Positions 1 to 4,479 of a stretch of DNA of 13,425 bases are shown piece after piece. How positions within the stretch are numbered: the stretch's first letter is position 1; each line of letters opens with the position of its first letter. The notes beneath the pieces are model-generated. The model was not told where the DNA came from. It saw only the letters and a list, made by a program, of their open reading frames with translations, and searched no databases. The DNA is from CADCTB01 sp035494015 (lineage in GTDB: Bacteria > Actinomycetota > Acidimicrobiia > Acidimicrobiales > AC-14). Location of the stretch: assembly GCA_035494015.1 (NCBI GenBank), contig DATJHJ010000124.1, positions 1 to 13,425 on the forward strand, read 5' to 3'. The translations under genes and the position numbers were made by a program.

Positions 1-1403
1 ACCGGTTCTTCGGGGGAGCCGACGAGGATGGCGACGACGTCGCCGGTCTTGGCCAGGCCGGCTTCGACCACCGCCTTGGTGGCGAACCAGACGACCTCGT
101 CGGTGGTGCGCTTGGCCTCCATCACGAACGGGGTGATCCCCCAGCCGACCGACAGCTGGCGGGCGGTTCGGGGCGAGGGGGTCACGGCCAGCAGCGGCAC
201 CTGCGGGCGGAAGCGGGAGATGGCGCGGGCGGTCGCCCCGCTGGTGGTGCAGGCGATGATGGCCACCGCGCCCGAGTCACGGGCCGCCCGCCAGGCGGCG
301 GCGGAGATGGCGGCGGTGATGCGGGCCGAGGCGGGCCGGCCGCGGGACTCGGCGACCTGCTGGATCCCCCGCTCGCGCCCCCAGCTCTCGTAGTCGAACT
401 CCCGCTCGGCCCGCTGGGCGATGCGGGCCATGGTCGCCACCGCCGCGACGGGGTGCAGCCCGATGGCCGTCTCGCCGGAGAGCATGAGGGCGCTGCTGCC
501 GTCGAGCACGGCGTTGGCCACGTCGCTCACCTCGGCCCGGGTGGGGGCCTGGGCCCGCAGCATCGACTCCAGCATCTGGGTGGCGGTGATGACCGGCCGC
601 CCCCACGAGACGCCGGTCAGGATGATGCGCTTCTGGTAGTGGGGAACGTCCTCCAGGGCGCAGCGCAGGCCGAGGTCCCCCCGGGCGACCATCACGCCGT
701 CGGACGCGCCGATCACCTCTTCGAGGGCGTCGACCGCCTCCTGGGTCTCGATCTTGGCGACGAGCATGGGACCGTCGGGGCCGGCGGCGGCCCGCACCCG
801 TTCGATGTCGGCCCCCGAACGGACGAACGAGATGGCGACGGCGTCCACGTCGGCCTCCACGACCCGCTCCAGCAGCCGGAGATCCTCGACCGTGGGCGAC
901 TCGACGGGGAACCGGGAGGAGGGCAGGACGACGCCGGGCCGGCCCACCAGCCGACCGCCGGTGAGCACGCGGGCGGTGGCGAGGTCCCCGGCGATGGCCT
1001 CGACCCGCAGGGCGATCCCGCCGTCGCCCAGGGTCAGCCGGTCGCCCGACTGGAGCTGGGAGATCACGTCGGGGTAGTCGATGCCGATCCGGCGCCAGTC
1101 GCTGGTCATGCCGTCGGCGGCGGCCACCAGGTCGACCGGTTCGCCGTCGAGCAGGTAGATCTCGTCGGGGAAGGCGGCGGTGCGGATCTTCGGACCGGGC
1201 AGGTCGACCAGCACGCCGACGGTGGCGCGGGCGTCGGTCGCCGCCTGGCGGACCCGGGCGATGCGGTCGAGCGTCCCCTCGACGGCGCCGTGGGCCAGGG
1301 ACAGCCGGGCCATGTTCATGCCCGCGGCGATCATCCCGGCGAGGACAGCCGGGCTGTCCGACGCCGGGCCCACCGTGACCACGATCTTGGTCCTGCGCTC
1401 CAT
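1..1403 (-). CDS. pyk: Pyruvate kinase, C-terminus cut by window edge
   Basis: Glycolytic enzyme transferring phosphate from phosphoenolpyruvate to ADP in the cytoplasm. The 467 visible residues run from ATG at 1403 (MERRTKIVVTVGPASDSP) to the left edge and probably lack only a few C-terminal residues. Recognisable parts: the N-terminal TKIVVTVGPAS segment, VDLPGPKIRT (67-75), catalytic lysine K217 in VAKIET, ARGDLG (240-245), ATQMLESM (274-281), SDVANAVLDG followed by LSGETAIG (293-315), and the C-terminal domain with TSGATARAISRFRP (387-400). Leu and Lys in DLPGPK match the potassium-independent class. Odd points: the usual NFSHG motif reads SLAHG (35-39), so the normally conserved Asn and Ser are Ser and Ala, and the usual VEIPL after ARGDLG is LRCAL. 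It may therefore be a divergent paralog. It is divergent from the methyltransferase gene, with 65 bp between them. Confidence 0.93.
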   Translation of the reverse strand, partial: MERRTKIVVTVGPASDSPAVLAGMIAAGMNMARLSLAHGAVEGTLDRIARVRQAATDARATVGVLVDLPGPKIRTAAFPDEIYLLDGEPVDLVAAADGMTSDWRRIGIDYPDVISQLQSGDRLTLGDGGIALRVEAIAGDLATARVLTGGRLVGRPGVVLPSSRFPVESPTVEDLRLLERVVEADVDAVAISFVRSGADIERVRAAAGPDGPMLVAKIETQEAVDALEEVIGASDGVMVARGDLGLRCALEDVPHYQKRIILTGVSWGRPVITATQMLESMLRAQAPTRAEVSDVANAVLDGSSALMLSGETAIGLHPVAAVATMARIAQRAEREFDYESWGRERGIQQVAESRGRPASARITAAISAAAWRAARDSGAVAIIACTTSGATARAISRFRPQVPLLAVTPSPRTARQLSVGWGITPFVMEAKRTTDEVVWFATKAVVEAGLAKTGDVVAILVGSPEEP

Positions 1404-1412
1404 TGGGCTCCG

Positions 1413-1418
1413 ACCCTA
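1413..1418 (-). promoter_or_regulatory. Candidate -10 box for pyruvate kinase
   Basis: On the minus strand TAGGGT fits the actinobacterial TAnnnT -10 pattern and ends 9 nt before the ATG at 1403, implying a very short leader. I see no convincing -35 box. Inferred from pattern and position only. Confidence 0.4.
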
Positions 1419-1450
1419 TGGGGCGGCCCGAAGATTGGCGAAAGCAATGA

Positions 1451-1460
1451 GGGGAGAGGA
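1451..1460 (+). promoter_or_regulatory. Ribosome binding site deciding the GTG start at 1469
   Basis: The purine-rich GGGGAGAGGA ends 8 nt before GTG 1469. The ATG at 1447 lies in another frame, so this site supports the GTG as the methyltransferase start. Confidence 0.6.
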
Positions 1461-1468
1461 AAGAGGCG

Positions 1469-2131
1469 GTGCTTCTCCTCCGCGCCCCCGCCGTCTACCC
1501 CGCCCAGGGCGACACCTGGCTCCTGACCGACGTCCTGGCCGGGGAGACGGTGGCGCCCGGCGCCCGGGTGCTCGACGTGTGCACGGGCAGCGGCGCCCTT
1601 GCCGTCGCCGCGGCCAGGATGGGGGCGACCGATGTGACCGCCATCGACATCTCCCGGCGGGCCGTGCTGTCCTGCTGGCTGAACACCAGATGCCGGACGC
1701 TCCCGGTACGAGTCCTGCGGGGCGACCTGCTCGGCCCGGTGGCCGGCGAGCACTTCGACCTGGTGCTGGCCAACCCGCCGTACGTGCCGGCCGCGGGCGA
1801 CGAGCTGCCGACCCGCGGCGCGGCCCGTTGCTGGGACGCCGGCACCGACGGCCGGGCCGTCCTCGACCGGCTGTGCGTCGAGCTCCCCCCGGCACTGGCG
1901 CCCGGCGGGGTCCTGCTCATGGTCTTCTCCGCCCTGTGCGGCGTGGAGCGCACGGTCCGCCGGTTGGAGGAGGCGGGGCTGGAGGCGTCGGTGGTGGCCC
2001 GCCGGGTCGAGCCGTTCGGCCCGGTGATGACCGCCCGCGCCGGGATGCTGGAGGCCCGGGGGCTGCTGGCACCCGGTCAGCGGTACGAGGAGCTGGTGGT
2101 CGTCCGTGGCCGCGCCCCCGCCCCCGCCTGA
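1469..2131 (+). CDS. HemK2/Mtq2-like SAM-dependent methyltransferase
   Basis: A 220-residue class I methyltransferase. Motif I is LDVCTGSGALAV (35-46), followed by the acidic residue after beta-2 (D60), GD at 85-86, and the NPPY signature at 102-105 of enzymes that methylate glutamine amides or exocyclic amino groups. WDAGTDGRAVLDRL (122-135) and PAQGDTWLL near the N-terminus are typical of the HemK2/Mtq2 branch, which lacks the N-terminal helical domain of the release-factor enzyme PrmC. GTG at 1469 is chosen because GGGGAGAGGA lies 8 nt upstream and it gives the family-typical N-terminus. The end overlaps the CDGSH gene by 26 nt, suggesting one mRNA. In actinobacteria such genes commonly sit beside CDGSH and haem-oxygenase-like genes, as here. 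The substrate is not known to me. Confidence 0.88.
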   Translation: MLLLRAPAVYPAQGDTWLLTDVLAGETVAPGARVLDVCTGSGALAVAAARMGATDVTAIDISRRAVLSCWLNTRCRTLPVRVLRGDLLGPVAGEHFDLVLANPPYVPAAGDELPTRGAARCWDAGTDGRAVLDRLCVELPPALAPGGVLLMVFSALCGVERTVRRLEEAGLEASVVARRVEPFGPVMTARAGMLEARGLLAPGQRYEELVVVRGRAPAPA

Positions 2132-2321
2132 GCACGGCCGGGGGCCGGTCGAGCCCGTTCTCGTCGAGGGCCCGGTCGACATCGTCCTCCCCGACGGGAC
2201 ATGGGTGCGCTCGGACCGGCCCATGGTCGCCATCTGCGCCTGCCAGCGCAGCAAGCGCTACCCGTTCTGCGACACCAGCCACCGCGAGCGGTCGAGGCCG
2301 GGCGCCAGTAGCGAGGACTGA
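2106..2321 (+). CDS. CDGSH-type iron-sulfur protein (CDTSH variant)
   Basis: A 71-residue protein expected to bind a 2Fe-2S cluster through three cysteines and one histidine. The signature C-x-C-x2-S-x3-P-x-C-D-x-S-H is complete: C44, C46, S49, P53, C55, D56 and H59. The one change is Thr57 where the name-giving motif has Gly. The proline-rich N-terminus and short Ser/Asp tail carry no recognisable domain. GTG 2106 is the only usable start in frame before the motif, and it lies inside the end of the methyltransferase gene, so translation is probably coupled. The last 64 nt are also the 3' end of the opposite-strand di-iron protein gene. CDGSH proteins act in electron or cluster transfer. A redox partnership with the adjacent di-iron protein is plausible but inferred. 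Confidence 0.85.
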   Translation: MAAPPPPPEHGRGPVEPVLVEGPVDIVLPDGTWVRSDRPMVAICACQRSKRYPFCDTSHRERSRPGASSED

Positions 2322-3307
2322 CCCGCCGCCCAGGCACCGACCAGCCGGCGGCCCAGCCGGGCCTCCAGGAAGCCGTCGACCTGGATGCCGAAGACGACGT
2401 CGGCGGCCAGCTCCGGTTCTGCCTCCAGGAGGGCGGTGACCACCCCGCGGCGGACCACCTGCTCGTGCACGGCGTCGGCCTCCACGTGCTCGTCGTAGAA
2501 CGTCCAACCCGCGGGGTCGTCGCCGTTGAGCCGGCGGACGGCCCGGGCCAGGCGGGCCGCCCCTGGCGACGAGCAGATCTCCACGCTGGCGAACTGGCCG
2601 ACCAGGGCGCCGCGCAGGGAGCGGTGGAGCCCGAACAGGGACATGGCGTTGACGGTGGCCAGGGTCTCGGCCGGGGCCACGTCCAGGTAGCGCCCGTAGG
2701 TGGGATCGAGGTCGAGGGCGACCATCATGTCGGCGAACAGCCGGGCGTGCATGCGCTCTCCGTGCCCGGCCCCGTACTCGTCGTGCTCGACCATGACGAA
2801 CGCCGACTTGGCCGGGCCGTCGAGGCGGGGGATGACCCAGGCCTGGGGGTCGGCCTCCTTGAGGTGGTAGAGCGAGCGGTGGGCGACGTACTCCTGCAGC
2901 TGCCAGCGCTGGCCGTGGCGGAGGAGGAAGTGGGACGGCCCGCCGCCGACCGGGCCGTTGCCGACGGGCTCGACCGGCTCGACGAGCAGCTCGGCGATGG
3001 CCTGGTCGACGTCCCGGCCGCCTGGGACGTCGGCCCGCAGGGCGGCGAGGAACGGTCGCTCGAGGGCGCGCCGGAAGCGCAGGACGTCGGGATCCCACTC
3101 GATCTCGTCGTCGACCCCCGGGAAGGACCGGTAGTGCAGCTCGTAGCAGAGGTAGAGGGCGAGCTGGAGGTCTTCGCCGTACGGGCCGGCGGCGACATCG
3201 GCGGGGAGGGCGCCGGGCGCCAGCCGGCCGGCCAGCACGTCGACCAGGGCGGCCGACAGCGGCCCACGGGGCGCCGGCATCGGGGAGGTGGGGCGGGCGG
3301 GCGGCAC
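2258..3307 (-). CDS. Iron-containing redox enzyme, haem-oxygenase-like di-iron fold
   Basis: A 349-residue protein resembling the haem-oxygenase-like di-iron oxidase/oxygenase superfamily, whose members perform oxygen-dependent chemistry. Candidate iron ligands lie in helical segments: E56 and H58 in YELHYRSF, E139 and H143 in LQEYVAHRSLYH, E174, D176 and H182 in VEHDEYGAGH, H187, and the strongly family-like YDEHVEADAVHE (271-282) with E273, H274, D278 and H281. I cannot say exactly which residues bind iron. The C-terminal SSLLAPG (331-337) is near where relatives tend to end, and the tail beyond it is antisense to the CDGSH gene. GTG 3307 is the only standard start after an in-frame stop. 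ATG at 3280 is a weaker alternative, and neither has a clear ribosome binding site. Its partners are probably the convergent CDGSH and methyltransferase genes; the reaction is unknown. Confidence 0.85.
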   Translation of the reverse strand: MPPARPTSPMPAPRGPLSAALVDVLAGRLAPGALPADVAAGPYGEDLQLALYLCYELHYRSFPGVDDEIEWDPDVLRFRRALERPFLAALRADVPGGRDVDQAIAELLVEPVEPVGNGPVGGGPSHFLLRHGQRWQLQEYVAHRSLYHLKEADPQAWVIPRLDGPAKSAFVMVEHDEYGAGHGERMHARLFADMMVALDLDPTYGRYLDVAPAETLATVNAMSLFGLHRSLRGALVGQFASVEICSSPGAARLARAVRRLNGDDPAGWTFYDEHVEADAVHEQVVRRGVVTALLEAEPELAADVVFGIQVDGFLEARLGRRLVGAWAAGQSSLLAPGLDRSRWLVSQNG

Positions 3308-3319
3308 TGCCCGGATGAC

Positions 3320-3325
3320 TACCCT
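3320..3325 (+). promoter_or_regulatory. Candidate -10 box for the TerB-like gene
   Basis: TACCCT fits TAnnnT and lies 20 nt before the ATG at 3346, inside the 38-bp divergent spacer shared with the di-iron protein gene. The same hexamer occurs 6 nt before the VOC gene at 12363. No clear -35 box is seen. Confidence 0.4.
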
Positions 3326-3345
3326 GGACTAGCGTCGACGACGCC

Positions 3346-3825
3346 ATGGATCCCCAGCGCATCGGGAGCACCTGGTCCACGTTGGAGCTCTGGGACTTCT
3401 CGGTCGAGGTCTCCCAGCCCGCCCTGCTCGACTTCTTCAAGGCGCTCATCGTCTGCTGCAACGGCGACGGGAACCTGACGGAGGAGGAGCGGGAGTGGTG
3501 CATCGGCTACTGCGCGGCCACCGGGGGCTCGCCGGAGACGCTCGCTGCCCTGCAGGCCTACCCGGGCGACGAGCCGGTGGCCGAGGTCATCGGCCGGGCC
3601 CAGCCCCATGCCGCCGCCCAGCGCCGCCTCATCTACGACGCCATCCGGGCCGCTTCGTCCGACGGCGACTACAACGACGCCGAGCGGAGAACGGTGCGCC
3701 GGATGGCGGCCGAGGTCGGGGTCACGGCCGAGGAGGTGGCCGAGTTCGAGGCCCTCTACGCCGAGGAGCAGCGCCTCAAGGACCGGCGCATCAGCCTGGT
3801 CATCCCCGTCGGCACCCCGCACTGA
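3346..3825 (+). CDS. TerB-like (tellurite-resistance/DUF533-type) protein
   Basis: A 159-residue soluble, mostly helical, acidic protein. Two acidic helix-turn segments, NGDGNLTEEERE (39-50) and SSDGDYNDAERRTVRRMA (104-121), repeat the (D)G-x-(L/Y)-x3-E pattern of TerB-like domains, where the acidic residues are thought to bind a metal ion. The second half, with AAEVGVTAEEVAEFEALY, is the usual closing helical pair. ATG 3346 has no Shine-Dalgarno sequence, but the sequence is clearly family-like from about residue 15. TerB-like proteins occur in many stress and membrane-associated systems, and nothing here identifies tellurite resistance, since no other ter genes are near. It is divergent from the di-iron protein gene and is followed by a strong hairpin at 3845-3881. 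Confidence 0.72.
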   Translation: MDPQRIGSTWSTLELWDFSVEVSQPALLDFFKALIVCCNGDGNLTEEEREWCIGYCAATGGSPETLAALQAYPGDEPVAEVIGRAQPHAAAQRRLIYDAIRAASSDGDYNDAERRTVRRMAAEVGVTAEEVAEFEALYAEEQRLKDRRISLVIPVGTPH

Positions 3826-3844
3826 CCACGGGAGGTTATGCGCA

Positions 3845-3881
3845 GCCGGCCCGAGCGCGCTGGGGATAACGTCGGGCCGGC
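3845..3881 (+). terminator. Long-stem hairpin downstream of the TerB-like gene
   Basis: GCCGGCCCGA at 3845-3854 and TCGGGCCGGC at 3872-3881 form a perfect 10-bp stem with a 17-nt loop, 19 nt after the stop codon. No T-run follows, which is usual for GC-rich actinobacteria. A transcription terminator is the simplest reading. Confidence 0.55.
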
Positions 3882-3919
3882 CGCGCCGCCCACGTGATGC
3901 GGGCGATCAGTGCGCCGGG

Positions 3920-3939
3920 TCGGGGAGCAGGCTCCCCGA
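3920..3939. terminator. Short-loop palindrome between convergent genes
   Basis: TCGGGGAGC and GCTCCCCGA are perfect complementary arms around AG, effectively an 8-bp stem with a CAGG tetraloop. It lies between the TerB-like gene and the convergent 59-codon gene, so it could stop transcription from either side. No T-tract is present on either strand. Confidence 0.45.
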
Positions 3940-4066
3940 TGGGCTGCGGTGCTACGCTCCGCGCGAACCCGGAGGTAAGACGCATCCCTGCGGTTCAACG
4001 GTCAGACAGTAGAGGTCAATTGGCACGTATGGTGAGGTTCGCGGTAATCCGAGGGTATCCGGATGC
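3940..4066. other. Lower-GC gene-free segment with possible RNA structure
   Basis: No gene is supported here, although the stretch is visibly less GC-rich than its surroundings. On the plus strand TACGCT (3952-3957) resembles a -10 box, followed by a segment where GAACC and GGTTC could pair around GGAGGT and a small GCA-TCCC-TGC hairpin. ATCCG (4047-4051) and CGGAT (4060-4064) can pair just after the stop of the 59-codon gene. GGAGGT is not followed by an ATG, GTG or TTG at usable distance. It may hold a small RNA, the 3' untranslated region of the minus-strand gene, or nothing. Confidence 0.25.
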
Positions 4067-4246
4067 TCAACAGCCCATTGCCGGCCACGCCATTGCCGGT
4101 GCGGCCATGGCCAGGACGGCCAGGACGCCGCCGCCGAACACCGCCACCCGGGCCACCCACCGGCGGCGCACGGCCCGTCGGCCACTGTGCGTGGTGGTCG
4201 CGGCGCCGCTGGTCGCGCCGGGATGAGCGTTCGACGGGTTCTGCAT
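4067..4246 (-). CDS. 59-residue putative exported peptide precursor
   Basis: A small gene with one of the best ribosome binding sites in the window: on the minus strand TAGGAGGAAG lies 3 nt before ATG 4246. The product begins with a hydrophilic stretch, then has a basic RRAVRRRW cluster (23-30), a hydrophobic run VARVAVFGGGVLAVLAMAAPAMA (31-53) and the end WPAMGC. APAMA fits a signal-peptidase AxA site, in which case only the hexapeptide WPAMGC would be released; otherwise it is a single membrane anchor with a C-terminal cysteine. I recognise no family. The gene is divergent from the XRE-STAND-TPR regulator at 4480, a layout like that of peptide pheromone genes and their TPR sensors. A secreted-protein gene truncated by mutation is the main alternative. 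Confidence 0.62.
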   Translation of the reverse strand: MQNPSNAHPGATSGAATTTHSGRRAVRRRWVARVAVFGGGVLAVLAMAAPAMAWPAMGC

Positions 4247-4275
4247 GGACTTCCTCCTACCGGAAATGGGGTGGT

Positions 4276-4344
4276 GCTCCGAAGGGAGCCCGTTCGCTGA
4301 CGGCTTCGTGTCAGTGCCCGCGGTCGCGGCACCGGCGGTGCCGC
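4276..4344 (-). promoter_or_regulatory. Structured leader with three hairpins before the 59-codon gene
   Basis: Three inverted repeats lie within 69 nt upstream of the small gene. In minus-strand order they are a perfect 8-bp arm palindrome with 3-nt loop (GCGGCACC/GGTGCCGC, 4326-4344), CTGAC/GTCAG with 8-nt loop (4297-4314), and GCTCC/GGAGC with 4-nt loop (4276-4289). The last ends about 30 nt before the start codon. It could be an RNA control element, operators for a dimeric regulator, or both. It matches no riboswitch that I know. Confidence 0.4.
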
Positions 4345-4439
4345 CGATGACCTTCGGGCGGGCGAGGGCGTCGCCGGTGGGTGCAGGGGAACGAGCGCCA
4401 CATGTCCCCATCCAACGGCCTGCGGGGTATTGGCGGAAG

Positions 4440-4456
4440 GGACAAAGTCGGACAAA
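4440..4456. promoter_or_regulatory. GGACAAA direct repeat, possible operator
   Basis: GGACAAA occurs at 4440-4446 and again at 4450-4456. The 10-bp period places both copies on the same face of the helix. The pair lies 24 nt before the regulator start, in the divergent region shared with the 59-codon gene. The A-rich repeats stand out in a GC-rich setting. A binding site for the adjacent HTH regulator is an inference. Confidence 0.35.
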
Positions 4457-4463
4457 CGGCGCC

Positions 4464-4470
4464 GAGGAGG
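4464..4470 (+). promoter_or_regulatory. Ribosome binding site deciding the regulator start
   Basis: GAGGAGG ends 9 nt before GTG 4480 and fixes that codon, rather than the upstream in-frame ATG 4381, as the likely start. Confidence 0.65.
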
Positions 4471-4479
4471 AGCGCAACA

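Noticed and set aside
453..1526. Long plus-strand open frame across the pyruvate kinase gene
   Set aside because: It is antisense to clear pyruvate kinase coding sequence and its Gly/Asp/His/Val-rich product is the usual shadow of GC-rich genes.
3950..4010. c-di-AMP (ydaO-type) riboswitch suggested by GAACCCGGAGGTAAG
   Set aside because: The other conserved blocks are missing and no suitable downstream cell-wall gene starts here.
3952..4069. Frameshifted continuation of the 59-codon gene giving a longer cysteine-containing secreted protein
   Set aside because: The alternative frame after the stop has many A/T third positions, unlike genes here, and shows no recognisable domain. A frameshift remains possible but is not supported.
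4381..4479. Extended N-terminus of the regulator from ATG 4381
   Set aside because: It has no ribosome site, its 33 residues are unlike the family, and GAGGAGG sits correctly before GTG 4480.
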